From Maribacter hydrothermalis (GTDB lineage: Bacteria > Bacteroidota > Bacteroidia > Flavobacteriales > Flavobacteriaceae): a stretch of 64,000 bases of DNA. Of this stretch, positions 1-8,875 are shown piece by piece. Each line of letters opens with the position of its first letter. The stretch's first letter is position 1. The DNA lies in the NCBI RefSeq assembly GCF_001913155.1, contig NZ_CP018760.1:2046001-2110000 (forward strand), given 5' to 3'. The notes under the pieces were generated by a model. That model was not told the DNA's origin. It did not search any database and worked only from the letters and a program-made list of their open reading frames with translations. Made by a program: the position numbers and the translations under genes.

Positions 1-1
1 G

Positions 2-637
2 TTCATGACCTTATTTGCTACAGCATTTAGAATGGGAATTGAACCTTTCTTTTTTAGTCACTCAGACACTAAAAATCCACAAAAGGCTTATGCTCAGATT
101 ACCAATTATTTTGTGGTCATGGGCAGTGTAATACTGTTGTCAGTAGTAGTTTTTTCTGATGTATTAAAAAAATTATTGGTTTTAAACGAAGCGTATTGGG
201 AAGCTATGCCTATTGTTCCGATAATTGTTTTAGCCAGCTTTTTCTTGGGAATATATCATAATTTATCTGTTTGGTACAAAGTAACGGATAAAACAATATA
301 TGGGGCATATATATCTATGATAGGAGCTGTTGTAACTATAGTTATTAATTTTGTATTCATTCCATATTTTGGATATATGGCATCGGCTGTAGCAACAGTC
401 TCTGCTTATGGTACTATGATGTTGTTGTCTTTTTATTTTGGACGTATGTATTATCCCATTCCATATAATTTCAGAAAAATTGGGTTTTATTTAATAGTGT
501 CGATTTTGTTTTCTATTCTTTCATTTTACATTTTTGAAAGAAATTTATTTGTTGGAATCCCTCTTTTAGTACTATTCTTAGGTCTAGTATATAAACTAGA
601 ATTCGATAATCTTAAAAAATTATATTTAAACAGATGA
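2..637 (+). CDS. Polysaccharide flippase, C-terminal part (Wzx/MATE-like)
   Basis: This is the C-terminal part of an integral membrane protein. The reading frame is open to the left edge, so the N-terminus lies outside the window. About 211 residues are visible. They hold roughly five to six hydrophobic helices separated by short charged loops, among them a helix near a [10 protein letters not shown] loop and a long one around [17 protein letters not shown]. That loop-helix pattern fits the second half of lipopolysaccharide or O-antigen flippases of the polysaccharide_synt family, which move lipid-linked sugars across the inner membrane. The stop overlaps the dut start in an ATGA arrangement, so the two are probably co-transcribed. 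The family is fairly sure; the substrate is unknown. Confidence 0.75.
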   Translation, partial: FMTLFATAFRMGIEPFFFSHSDTKNPQKAYAQITNYFVVMGSVILLSVVVFSDVLKKLLVLNEAYWEAMPIVPIIVLASFFLGIYHNLSVWYKVTDKTIYGAYISMIGAVVTIVINFVFIPYFGYMASAVATVSAYGTMMLLSFYFGRMYYPIPYNFRKIGFYLIVSILFSILSFYIFERNLFVGIPLLVLFLGLVYKLEFDNLKKLYLNR

Positions 638-1068
638 ACATAAAAATTATTAATAAGTCGGATCAAGATTTACCACATTACGAGACAAGTGCATCTGCAG
701 GTATGGACTTAAGAGCTAACCTTAAAGAAGCTGTTACATTACAGCCTTTAGGAAGAGCAATTATACCAACCGGTCTTTTTATTGAGCTACCTGTTGGTAT
801 TGAAGCGCAGGTAAGACCAAGAAGTGGTCTTGCAGCAAAAAAAGGAGTAACCGTACTTAACGCTCCTGGCACAATTGATGCTGATTATAGAGGAGAAGTG
901 GGCGTTATTTTGATAAATCTTGGTAGTGAAGATTTTGTAGTGGAGAACGGTGAACGTATTGCACAAATGGTCATTGCCAAACATGAACGTGCAGAATGGA
1001 ACCTTGTCGATAACTTATCTGAAACAGCAAGAGGCGAAGGTGGTTTCGGTAGCACGGGTGTAAAGTAA
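634..1068 (+). CDS. dut: dUTP diphosphatase
   Basis: Hydrolyses dUTP to dUMP and pyrophosphate, which keeps uracil out of DNA and supplies dUMP for thymidylate synthesis. It is a soluble trimeric enzyme of normal family length (144 residues). All five trimeric dUTPase motifs are visible: AGMDL near residues 22-26, RSGLA at 63-67, [10 protein letters not shown] at 79-88 with the catalytic Asp, GERIAQ at 106-111, and the P-loop-like [10 protein letters not shown] at 133-142 that closes over the nucleotide. Its start overlaps the flippase stop by four bases. It heads a run of envelope genes on the same strand with short gaps. Confidence 0.97.
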   Translation: MNIKIINKSDQDLPHYETSASAGMDLRANLKEAVTLQPLGRAIIPTGLFIELPVGIEAQVRPRSGLAAKKGVTVLNAPGTIDADYRGEVGVILINLGSEDFVVENGERIAQMVIAKHERAEWNLVDNLSETARGEGGFGSTGVK

Positions 1069-1099
1069 TTTTATCGATACTTGTTTATAAAAAATAAAT

Positions 1100-2044
1100 A
1101 TGAAGAAGTTAATCTTTTTGGCGTTTGCTTTCGGTGTTTTTATTTCACCGAAGGTTTCTTGTGCCCAAGAAGAAGAGGAAAGAATTATAGTTGAAGAAAG
1201 TTCAGAAGTCTTTTTAGAAGATTATTCGGATACTTTTCAAGAGAACTTTTTTGAAGGATTAAAACAAAAGGGAATTCGTAATTATGACCGCGCTATTTCT
1301 CATTTTTTGGAATGTAAACGACTGCAACCGGGGAATACGGTAGTTTCATTTGAATTGGCTAAATTTCATTTGTACGATAAGCAATTTATACTTGCACAGG
1401 AATATGCATTGGAAGCACTCAACGGCGAGCCTGAGAATTATTGGTATGCAGAAACCTTGGTCAATGTCATAGATGCCAAAAAATCCGTCATTGAAGAGGT
1501 AAAAGGAGAATTACCTTGGAGCAATGTTGAGCTTAGAAATAATTTGTCAGAAATCTATTTTCTAAATGCCAATTATATGACCGCAAAGTCATTGTTGAAG
1601 GGGATTAAAGTTTCTAAAAAACAAGAATACCTAGAAAGTAAGATAAATGACTCTATATCCAAGCAACAAAAGAAACTGCTACCTGTGTCAAAAACTGAAA
1701 GTGCGGTACCTTCTGAAGATTTAAAGAGTGTAGAAGGTTATAAAGCTAAGATTGAGGTTATGCTTACTACAGCTTCTGACAATGCTATTTTGCTTGAAAC
1801 AACGGAGGAAGCCATGGAAAGTTTTCCTTCTCAGCCATATTTCTATTATGCCAATGGTGCTGCGCTAAATAGAGCTTTACAGCATAAAATTGCAATTGAT
1901 ATTTTAGAAACAGCTTTAGATTATCTAATTGAGGATGCACCTTTAGAAAATGCTATTTATAAAGAATTGGCAAATGCATATACCGCCACTAATAATACCT
2001 CTAAAGCAAATATGTACCTTAGTAAAATTAAATCAGGTTTTTAG
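1100..2044 (+). CDS. Secreted tetratricopeptide-repeat protein
   Basis: A 314-residue protein with an N-terminal signal peptide (a hydrophobic stretch at residues 4-17, with probable cleavage after VSCA). The mature part begins with an acidic run, followed by helical TPR-like repeats: one around GIRNYDRAISHFLECKRLQPGN and another near the C-terminus around residues 245-310. TPR folds are protein-interaction scaffolds, and an envelope role is inferred from the export signal and neighbours. It lies 31 bp after dut, and the DUF4292 lipoprotein starts directly at its stop. The combination of TPR protein, DUF4292 lipoprotein and EnvC-like protein looks like one operon. No enzymatic motif was seen. 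Confidence 0.7.
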   Translation: MKKLIFLAFAFGVFISPKVSCAQEEEERIIVEESSEVFLEDYSDTFQENFFEGLKQKGIRNYDRAISHFLECKRLQPGNTVVSFELAKFHLYDKQFILAQEYALEALNGEPENYWYAETLVNVIDAKKSVIEEVKGELPWSNVELRNNLSEIYFLNANYMTAKSLLKGIKVSKKQEYLESKINDSISKQQKKLLPVSKTESAVPSEDLKSVEGYKAKIEVMLTTASDNAILLETTEEAMESFPSQPYFYYANGAALNRALQHKIAIDILETALDYLIEDAPLENAIYKELANAYTATNNTSKANMYLSKIKSGF

Positions 2045-2830
2045 ATGATAAAGTTTTTTAAAAGTACTAATCTCATGAAGTCTTTATTGATACTGTGTAT
2101 AGTATTTATGGCTTCATGTAAAAGCACAAAGGTCGTTTCCGGTGGCTCTGTTGATGATAAATTACCTGCAAAATCTGTAATTAGAGCGCATTATCAGAAC
2201 GAAACTAAATTTAAATCGTTAAGTGGAAAAGTTAGAATCAGTTATTCTGACGGAGATAACGCTCAAAATGTTTCTGTTAGCTTACGAATGGAAAAAGACA
2301 AAGCTATTTGGATGAGTGCTCCGTTGGGAATCGTAAAGGCCTATATTACTCCTGATAGGGTTTCTTTTTATAACAAATTAGAAAATGAATATTTTGATGG
2401 GGACTTTTCCTATTTAAGTGATTTATTAGGTACTGATGTGGATTTTTCAATTTTACAAAATCTGTTAACAGGACAAGCAATTGTAGATTTAAGAGAAGAA
2501 AAATATGGGATTGATATTTCTGAAGATACCTATAGATTAACCCCTAAAATGCAAGAAGTATTATATAAAACCTTATTCAGTATTGAACCTAAGAATTTTA
2601 AAATGGCCTTGCAGCAAATTGCTCAACCTCTAGAAAAAAGGTTATTGGAGATTTCTTATAAGAATTATCAAAAAATAGATAATGAGATTTTACCTAACGA
2701 AATAATAATTAGGGCCATTACAAAGGATAGTGAGAATATTATTGAATTGGAATTCAGGAATATTGAATTAAACGGTGCGGTAAATTTTCCATATTCCATA
2801 CCAAAAGGATATAAAGAAATAGAGTTATAA
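2045..2830 (+). CDS. DUF4292 outer-membrane lipoprotein
   Basis: A lipoprotein of about 261 residues with a lipobox ending at MASC (Cys25 in this reading). An internal Met at position 11 (base 2075) gives a more typical short signal peptide and may be the true start; the first ATG abuts the stop of the TPR gene. The remainder has alternating strands such as the KVRISYSDGD and WMSAPLGIVKAYITPDRVSFY segments. These match the DUF4292 family, a Bacteroidetes family with an open beta-barrel-like fold reminiscent of LolA/LolB lipoprotein carriers. A role in lipoprotein or envelope biogenesis is inference. It sits four bases before the EnvC-like gene. Confidence 0.75.
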   Translation: MIKFFKSTNLMKSLLILCIVFMASCKSTKVVSGGSVDDKLPAKSVIRAHYQNETKFKSLSGKVRISYSDGDNAQNVSVSLRMEKDKAIWMSAPLGIVKAYITPDRVSFYNKLENEYFDGDFSYLSDLLGTDVDFSILQNLLTGQAIVDLREEKYGIDISEDTYRLTPKMQEVLYKTLFSIEPKNFKMALQQIAQPLEKRLLEISYKNYQKIDNEILPNEIIIRAITKDSENIIELEFRNIELNGAVNFPYSIPKGYKEIEL

Positions 2831-2834
2831 GCAG

Positions 2835-4058
2835 ATGCGGGTTAAACTTAAATATTGCCTACTGTTTTTATTGTTGGTTACCGCTATGGCCAGTTTCGGC
2901 CAAACTAGTGAGCAAAAAGCCTTAGAGGAAAAACGTGAACAGCTTCAATCAGAGATTCGAGATATAAATCGTTTGCTATTTGCAGAAAAGAAAGAAAAAG
3001 GAAATGTTTTGGATCAAATGGAAGCGCTTGATAAGAAAATTACCGTACGCCAACAATTAATACGTGTAACCAATCAGCAATCCAATTTACTAAATAGACA
3101 AATTAATACCAATATTAGAAATATTGGTAAACTGAAAACTGAACTGCAAGAGGTTAAAGATGAGTATGCCCAAATGATTCAGAGGTCATATCAGAACAAA
3201 TCCAAACAAAATAGACTAATGTTCTTGTTGTCTTCTGAAAGTTTCTTTCAAGCCTTTAAAAGACTTCAGTATATGAAACAGTATACGGAGTATAGAAAGG
3301 AGCAGGGAATGGAAATTTTGGCAAAAACAGAACAACTTTCTCGATTAAATGCCGATTTAAATGAAGAGCGTAAAGTGAAAGAGGTCTTATTGGCCCAAAA
3401 TAAAAAAGCTAAAGATGAATTGTTTGGTGAAATTCAAACACAAAAGGCATTGTTAGGTACTATTAGAAAAAATGAAAGTAAATATGCTTCTGCTATAGAT
3501 ACCAAAAAGAAAGAAGCGCGAAAGATTGACCAACAAATTGAAGCTTTGATTAGAAGTGCTATTGCAGCATCGAATAAAAAGTCGGGCAGTACAACAAAAA
3601 ATACGAGCAAATTTGTTCTAACTCCCGAGGCCACTATCATTGCCAATAATTTTTCGTCTAATAAAGGGAAACTCATTTGGCCAGTTGAAAAAGGAATTAA
3701 AAGTCAAGGATTTGGAGTTTACAGCGACCCTGTTTACCCAGGAATTAAACATCAAAGTAACGGAGTAATTATAGCGACGGACGAAGGTTCAAAAGCACGA
3801 GCCATTTTTGAAGGGGAGGTCATTGCTATTTTGGCGGTACCTGGTGGAAATAAAGGTGTGCAAATTAAGCATGGTAATTTTATTAGTACGTATTACAATT
3901 TAGCGGATTTATATGTTAAAAAGGGTGATAAAGTCACTAGTAAAGAGGAACTTGGCACTATTTATACCAATCGGAATAATGGGCAGACCCGTCTTAAATT
4001 CTATCTTTATCAAGACACATCTCGTTTAAACCCAGAGGAATGGGTATACAGACTCTAA
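2835..4058 (+). CDS. EnvC-like murein hydrolase activator (degenerate M23/LytM)
   Basis: A 407-residue exported protein. It has a signal peptide (residues 1-22, ending near SFGQ), a long charged coiled coil (about 25-245), a Ser/Thr/Lys linker, and a C-terminal LytM (peptidase M23) fold (about 275-407). In active LytM enzymes zinc is held by HxxxD and HxH motifs. Here the first motif reads HQSNG, without the Asp, and the HxH position reads YYN. The domain is therefore probably catalytically dead and, like E. coli EnvC, would activate amidases that split daughter-cell peptidoglycan. It ends the envelope operon, 13 bases before the aldo/keto reductase. Confidence 0.85.
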   Translation: MRVKLKYCLLFLLLVTAMASFGQTSEQKALEEKREQLQSEIRDINRLLFAEKKEKGNVLDQMEALDKKITVRQQLIRVTNQQSNLLNRQINTNIRNIGKLKTELQEVKDEYAQMIQRSYQNKSKQNRLMFLLSSESFFQAFKRLQYMKQYTEYRKEQGMEILAKTEQLSRLNADLNEERKVKEVLLAQNKKAKDELFGEIQTQKALLGTIRKNESKYASAIDTKKKEARKIDQQIEALIRSAIAASNKKSGSTTKNTSKFVLTPEATIIANNFSSNKGKLIWPVEKGIKSQGFGVYSDPVYPGIKHQSNGVIIATDEGSKARAIFEGEVIAILAVPGGNKGVQIKHGNFISTYYNLADLYVKKGDKVTSKEELGTIYTNRNNGQTRLKFYLYQDTSRLNPEEWVYRL

Positions 4059-4070
4059 TAGAATTAAATT

Positions 4071-4916
4071 ATGAATACTAGACCAATTATAACAGATATT
4101 AAGGGAAGTTTTGAACTGAGAAATGGTGTAAAAATGCCTTATCTAGGTTTAGGTACGTACCAGTCAGATAATGACCAAGAAGTCGTTGATGCTGTTAAAA
4201 ATGCACTAAAATTAGGGTACCGACATATAGATACCGCTGCGGCTTATAAAAATGAAGAGGGTGTAGGTAAGGGCATACGTGAAAGCGGAGTAGATAGAAG
4301 TGAAATTTTCCTGGTTACCAAAGTTTGGAATGCCGATCAAGGCTATGAAGAAACACTAAAAGCTTTTAACGCTAGTTTAGAACGTTTGGGTGTTGATTAT
4401 TTGGATTTATATCTTATTCATTGGCCGGTTGCAGGTAAATACAAAGAAACATGGAGGGCTTTAGAGTATCTATACGCTCAAAAGAAAATCAGGGCAATAG
4501 GAGTTAGTAATTTTCTTAAACATCATTTAGAAGATGTTATGAACGATTGTACTGTGGTTCCTATGGTAAATCAGATGGAGTTTCATCCGTTTTTGGTACA
4601 ACAGGACCTAATCGATTTTTGTGCCGATAATGGAATTCAATACGAGTCTTGGTCTCCTTTTATGCAGGGCAAGGTTTTTGCGTTGGATATTTGTGCAGAC
4701 TTGGCCAAAAAGTACGGTAAGAGCGTAGCACAGATTATTTTACGTTATAATCTACAAAAAGGAATTGTCGCTATTCCAAAATCTGTACATGCAAAACGAA
4801 TTGCGTCTAATGCCGATATTTTTGACTTTGAACTATCTAATGAGGATTTGCAATTTCTAGATAATTTAGAAACAGGTGAACGTTCAGGTCCAGATCCCGA
4901 TAATTTTAATTTTTAA
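4071..4916 (+). CDS. Aldo/keto reductase
   Basis: A 281-residue NADPH-dependent reductase of the AKR (beta/alpha)8 barrel family, which reduces aldehydes and ketones in the cytoplasm. The catalytic tetrad can be read as Asp54 and Tyr59 in the HIDTAAAYKNE segment, Lys84 in LVTKVW and His117 in YLIHWP. The C-terminal cofactor-binding signature IPKSVHAKRI is present. Its length is normal for bacterial 2,5-diketo-gluconate-reductase-like AKRs. The start lies 13 bases after the EnvC-like stop, so it may be the last gene of that operon. Its end overlaps the convergent thioesterase by 11 bases. The physiological substrate cannot be told. Confidence 0.93.
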   Translation: MNTRPIITDIKGSFELRNGVKMPYLGLGTYQSDNDQEVVDAVKNALKLGYRHIDTAAAYKNEEGVGKGIRESGVDRSEIFLVTKVWNADQGYEETLKAFNASLERLGVDYLDLYLIHWPVAGKYKETWRALEYLYAQKKIRAIGVSNFLKHHLEDVMNDCTVVPMVNQMEFHPFLVQQDLIDFCADNGIQYESWSPFMQGKVFALDICADLAKKYGKSVAQIILRYNLQKGIVAIPKSVHAKRIASNADIFDFELSNEDLQFLDNLETGERSGPDPDNFNF

Positions 4917-5421
4917 TAAACAGGGCTTTTAATTCAGTGGCATTTTCAGGCTTCATTTTACCAGCTAAAACCAAACTAAGCTGTTTTCTTCTTAAGGCAC
5001 CTTCATAACGGGATATTTCTAATTTGGTTTCAGGTAAAAGTTCTGGTACTTCTGTGGGCTTTCCCGTTTCATCCACGGCCACAAAGGTATAAATAGCCTC
5101 ATTGGCTTTTGTTTTCTTACCGTTGTAACGGTCTTCTATCCAAACATCAATATAAACTTCCATAGAGGTGTTATAGGCCCTGGAAACTGCTGCTTCAACT
5201 GTTACCACACTACCTAACGGAATTGCTAAATTGAAAGCAACATGATTTACAGATGCGGTAACCGTAATTCTACGACTATGCCTACCAGCGGCAATACTAG
5301 CGGCACGATCCATACGGGCCAATAGTTCCCCTCCAAATAAGTTTTGAAGTGCATTGGTTTCACTAGGTAAAACCATATCAGTCATTGTAGTTCTAGATGC
5401 TGAAGGTGTTTTAGCTTCCAT
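4906..5421 (-). CDS. Acyl-CoA thioesterase (hotdog fold)
   Basis: A 171-residue single-hotdog thioesterase that hydrolyses acyl-CoA to free acid and CoA. The N-terminal segment TDMVLPSETNALQNLFGGELLARMD carries the conserved Asn and Gly-Gly turn of the BFIT/YciA group of acyl-CoA hydrolases. It is followed by the HVAFNLAIPLG strand and an AIYTFVAVDETGKP segment typical of this family. The gene is convergent with, and slightly overlaps, the aldo/keto reductase. It is transcribed in the same direction as the SPOR protein 60 bp upstream. Chain-length specificity is not readable. Confidence 0.9.
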   Translation of the reverse strand: MEAKTPSASRTTMTDMVLPSETNALQNLFGGELLARMDRAASIAAGRHSRRITVTASVNHVAFNLAIPLGSVVTVEAAVSRAYNTSMEVYIDVWIEDRYNGKKTKANEAIYTFVAVDETGKPTEVPELLPETKLEISRYEGALRRKQLSLVLAGKMKPENATELKALFIKN

Positions 5422-5481
5422 TTATTGATAATTTTCCGCAAAGATACGGGCAACAATGGGAGTTATAAAATGTGTTAGGAT

Positions 5482-6444
5482 TTATTTTTTAGATAATAAC
5501 CAAGCGTCTTTAGACTCGGTAAGCTTTATTTCCCTTAATGCTTTTAAAGCTTCCGAAGCATTAGTATAGCTTTCATAAGTAACCATATGAAGTCCATAGG
5601 CATTGGTTCCGTAATACCCTGCATTGAAACCGTTTGCTTTAAGCGCTTCTATTTTGCGATCTGCATTTGCTTTAACTCTAAATGCACCGGCAACAATATA
5701 ATGCATTTCACCTTTTTCCATTGTAGGTAATGTTGTGGTCGTTGCCTCAACAGTAACCGTTGGTAGTTCTAATGGTGATAAATCAAAAAATGTAGCTTCC
5801 TGTATTTGTTTGGTTACATATTCTTGAGCATCTTGTCTAGCAACTTGCTCATTAGTACGTTGCTGCTGAAAAACACGGTAACCGGTAACTCCTGTAGAAA
5901 AGGCCAACATTAAAATGGCAGCATATTTTAAATAAGGTCTCAAACCTCTTGTTTCTCTTCGTTCTGGGCTTATTACAAATGGAATGTGTTCCTCTAATTG
6001 AACTACTTCTTCTTTTAAAATTTCTCTTGTAACAGGAATTGAATTAAAATTCGATAATCCAAAAGAAGAGGTCAAATAGTTTGGTTCTGTAGCTGGTTGA
6101 AACAATATCTTATCTTCATTGTTTCGTATTAATGAACCTATGTTTTTTAAATTTAAAGATGTTTCTTGAAGTAAAATGTTTTGCCAAATTTTTACTTGTT
6201 CCTCAATGGAAGACAGGGCAGATTCAAATGAAACTTTTTCTGATTCCGATACATAGGTTACTAATAAACCATCATTGGAAATTAGTTGCCTATTAAAGGC
6301 AATAGATTTATTAGGTGCACTAAAAGTATTGGTCACATGATTAATTTTAGCCGAATTCTTTTGCGTAAGAAATGCGCCAAAACCAGGAACAACCACACAG
6401 TTGTACCTATACAATAAATCGCTTATATAGTGTTCTAATACCAT
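5482..6444 (-). CDS. HU-like (CCDC81) plus SPOR-domain membrane protein
   Basis: A 320-residue protein with three visible parts. Residues 1-130 resemble the bacterial HU-CCDC81 domain pair (HYISDLLYRYNCVVVPGFGAF at the start), related to HU DNA-binding folds. One transmembrane helix follows at about 170-190 (YLKYAAILMLAFSTGVTGY). A periplasmic linker leads to a C-terminal SPOR domain from about residue 246 (HYIVAGAFRVKANADRKI...). SPOR domains bind denuded peptidoglycan at division septa. The HU-like half should face the cytoplasm, so the protein could link the nucleoid or a cytoplasmic partner to the septum. That topology is inferred from the helix and charge pattern. Known as a Bacteroidetes architecture. 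Confidence 0.85.
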   Translation of the reverse strand: MVLEHYISDLLYRYNCVVVPGFGAFLTQKNSAKINHVTNTFSAPNKSIAFNRQLISNDGLLVTYVSESEKVSFESALSSIEEQVKIWQNILLQETSLNLKNIGSLIRNNEDKILFQPATEPNYLTSSFGLSNFNSIPVTREILKEEVVQLEEHIPFVISPERRETRGLRPYLKYAAILMLAFSTGVTGYRVFQQQRTNEQVARQDAQEYVTKQIQEATFFDLSPLELPTVTVEATTTTLPTMEKGEMHYIVAGAFRVKANADRKIEALKANGFNAGYYGTNAYGLHMVTYESYTNASEALKALREIKLTESKDAWLLSKK

Positions 6445-6536
6445 TGTTGCGCAAATATGAAAAAAATAACGGGGTATAAAAACCTCTAGCGTAACTTTTT
6501 ATTAACATATTTTTTCACCTATTTTGTAGACAATAA

Positions 6537-7655
6537 ATGAAAACGACACAACACACTGCCGATGAACTCATTGCAATTCTTAGATTGCAACATGTTCCTA
6601 ATATTGGAGATATTTTAGCGAAGAAATTAATTTCACATTGCGGTAGTCCCTTAGCAATTTTTGAAGATAAGCAGCGAAATCTATTAAAAATTGATGGAAT
6701 TGGAACCCATACCATAAAACATTTATTTGATACGGAACATTTAGAAGCTGCCCAGGCTGAATACAATTACATTATAAAAAATGATATTGAATGTGCTTAC
6801 TTTCTGGACTCTTCGTACCCTAATTATCTAAAACATTGTATAGATGGACCTATTCTGCTTTTTAAGAAAGGAAATATAGATTTAAGTAATAGAAAAATAA
6901 TTAGCGTTGTAGGTACCCGTAATATTACAAGCTATGGTGCCGCTTTTTGTGAAAAATTTATTGAGGATATTGCTCCTTTGAATCCTATTATAATTAGTGG
7001 GTTTGCCTACGGTGTAGATATTTGCATTCAAAAAGAGGCCATTAAGCATGGTTTGCAAACGATAGGGTGTTTGGCGCATGGGTTGAATCAAATATACCCA
7101 AAGGTACACGCTAAGTACCAAGCTGATGTTTTAAAAAATGGAGGATTTTACACAGAGTTTTGGAGCACAAGCAATCCTGAACGCGAAAATTTCTTAAAAC
7201 GAAACCGCATAATTGCCGGTGTTAGTGAAGCTACGGTTGTGGTAGAGTCTGCCGAAAAAGGAGGCAGTTTAGTGACTGCAGATATAGCTAATAGTTACAA
7301 TAGAGATGTTTTTGCAGTACCAGGTAGAACAACGGATAAATATAGTCTGGGTTGTAATAATCTAATAAAGCAACAAAAGGCGCATGTAATGACCTCAGCG
7401 GCAGATTTAATTTATTTGTTAGATTGGGATATTGAGCAAAAAGCAAGTAAGAACATACAAAAGCAATTGTTTATAGAATTAAGCGAGACCGAACAAGGAA
7501 TTTATAACTACCTACAAAATAACGGAAAACAATTATTAGACAGTATTGCGCTTGATTGCAAACTACCTATTTTTAAGACTTCTTCTACCTTATTAAATAT
7601 GGAAATGAAGGGTGTTATACGGCCTTTACCGGGAAAATTGTTTGAGGTGATTTAG
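6537..7655 (+). CDS. dprA: DNA-processing protein DprA
   Basis: A 372-residue DprA/Smf protein that loads RecA on incoming single-stranded DNA during natural transformation. It has an N-terminal SAM/HhH-like region (residues about 10-65, HVPNIGDILAKKLI), then the Rossmann-like DprA fold with SVVGTRNITSYGA, IISGFAYGVD and the KRNRIIAGVSEATVVVE segment that marks the family. A small C-terminal winged-helix region (about 310-372) is present, as in many DprA proteins. It is a single gene between divergent and convergent neighbours, with its own hairpin terminator just after the stop. Its presence suggests that the organism can take up DNA, though no com genes lie in the window. Confidence 0.96.
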   Translation: MKTTQHTADELIAILRLQHVPNIGDILAKKLISHCGSPLAIFEDKQRNLLKIDGIGTHTIKHLFDTEHLEAAQAEYNYIIKNDIECAYFLDSSYPNYLKHCIDGPILLFKKGNIDLSNRKIISVVGTRNITSYGAAFCEKFIEDIAPLNPIIISGFAYGVDICIQKEAIKHGLQTIGCLAHGLNQIYPKVHAKYQADVLKNGGFYTEFWSTSNPERENFLKRNRIIAGVSEATVVVESAEKGGSLVTADIANSYNRDVFAVPGRTTDKYSLGCNNLIKQQKAHVMTSAADLIYLLDWDIEQKASKNIQKQLFIELSETEQGIYNYLQNNGKQLLDSIALDCKLPIFKTSSTLLNMEMKGVIRPLPGKLFEVI

Positions 7656-7661
7656 GTTTTT

Positions 7662-7683
7662 ACAAACCACTCGGTTTGTTTTA
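7662..7683 (+). terminator. Terminator after dprA
   Basis: The stem ACAAACC/GGTTTGT with a four-base ACTC loop begins about six bases after the dprA stop and is followed by a short T-rich run. It fits a Rho-independent terminator. Confidence 0.6.
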
Positions 7684-7783
7684 TAATTATTTCTAAAGGC
7701 CTAATCCTCATAATGGTAGTTCAACGAGATAAGCTCAATCGAAATCGATAATTTTAAATATAGTAGGTATGACATTAATACAT

Positions 7784-7807
7784 AAAACCGACCAATAAGT
7801 CGGTTTT
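7784..7807 (-). terminator. Terminator after trpS
   Basis: A nine-base-pair stem (AAAACCGAC/GTCGGTTTT, loop CAATAA) lies 30 bases past the trpS stop, which is on the minus strand. The flanking A/T runs make it usable from both strands, so it may also back up dprA termination. Confidence 0.6.
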
Positions 7808-7836
7808 ACGTATTTGTAGTTTTATAAGGAACTTCT

Positions 7837-8805
7837 TTAATATCCTAACTTTTCACGAACTCTTTCTAGCACTCCGTCAGCTACTTTTCTTGCTTTTTCG
7901 GCACCTAAAGCTAGTGCATCATCTAGTTCATTTAAGTTGTTCATATAATAGTTGAACTTTTCACGAGGCCCTTCAAACTTATTTACTATTACTTCATAAA
8001 GTGCTTGTTTGGCATGACCATACCCATAATTTCCAGCCAAGTAGTTTGCGCTCATTTCTTCTATTTGAGGTTGTGAAGCCAATATTTTGTAAAGCGCGAA
8101 TACATTATCATTTGTTGGGTCTTTCGGGTCCTCCATTGGCGTACTATCGGTTTGTATACCCATAATTTGCTTGCGTAATTGCTTATCGGTCTGGAAAATA
8201 CTGATTAAATTTCCTTTACTCTTACTCATTTTGGCTCCATCGGTACCTGGTATGTACATGGTTTCTTCTTGAACTTTTCCTTCTGGCAAAACAAAAGTTT
8301 CTCCTAATTGCGCATGAAAACGGGAAGCCACATCGCGTGTCATTTCTATATGTTGCATTTGGTCTTTTCCCACAGGTACAATATTGGCATCATATAACAA
8401 TATATCAGCTGCCATTAACATTGGGTAAGTAAACAATCCAGCATTTACATCATCCAATCTATCGGCTTTATCTTTGAAAGAATGTGCAAGTGTTAATCGT
8501 TGATACGGAAAAAAACAACTTAGATACCAAGATAACTCTGCCGTTTGTGGAACATCGCTTTGTCTATAAAAAACAGTATTCTCAATATCTAATCCAAAAG
8601 CAAGCCAAGTTGCAGCAACAGCATAAGTGTTATGGCGTAATTCTTTGCCATTCTTTATTTGCGTAAGCGAATGCATATCTGCTATAAACAAAAAAGATTC
8701 GTTTTTAGGATTATTTGCCATTTCAATTGCAGGCTTAATTGCACCAAGTATATTTCCTAAATGCGGTGTTCCTGTACTTTGAATACCAGTTAAAATTCTT
8801 GCCAT
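7837..8805 (-). CDS. trpS: Tryptophan--tRNA ligase
   Basis: A 322-residue class I aminoacyl-tRNA synthetase charging tRNA-Trp. The HIGH-class motif reads TPHLGN at residues 13-18, and the second class I signature, KMSKS, is exact at 192-196. The GKDQMQHIEMTRDVA segment, which binds tryptophan and ATP, is also present. Length is normal for bacterial TrpRS. It is transcribed alone, divergently from the acyltransferase. A TAccTTTG box (minus-strand reading, 8826-8833) stands about 20 bases upstream of the start. Confidence 0.98.
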   Translation of the reverse strand: MARILTGIQSTGTPHLGNILGAIKPAIEMANNPKNESFLFIADMHSLTQIKNGKELRHNTYAVAATWLAFGLDIENTVFYRQSDVPQTAELSWYLSCFFPYQRLTLAHSFKDKADRLDDVNAGLFTYPMLMAADILLYDANIVPVGKDQMQHIEMTRDVASRFHAQLGETFVLPEGKVQEETMYIPGTDGAKMSKSKGNLISIFQTDKQLRKQIMGIQTDSTPMEDPKDPTNDNVFALYKILASQPQIEEMSANYLAGNYGYGHAKQALYEVIVNKFEGPREKFNYYMNNLNELDDALALGAEKARKVADGVLERVREKLGY

Positions 8806-8825
8806 TTGTTTATTTTCTAAGAAAG

Positions 8826-8833
8826 CAAAGGTA
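8826..8833 (-). promoter_or_regulatory. Candidate -7 box for trpS
   Basis: The minus strand reads TACCTTTG, an exact match to the Bacteroidetes -7 consensus TAnnTTTG, about 20 bases before the trpS start. No clear -33 TTTG was found at the right spacing, so this is a moderate call. Confidence 0.45.
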
Positions 8834-8875
8834 AAACAAATACAAAAAACTAACCTAAATAACTACTTTTGATTT

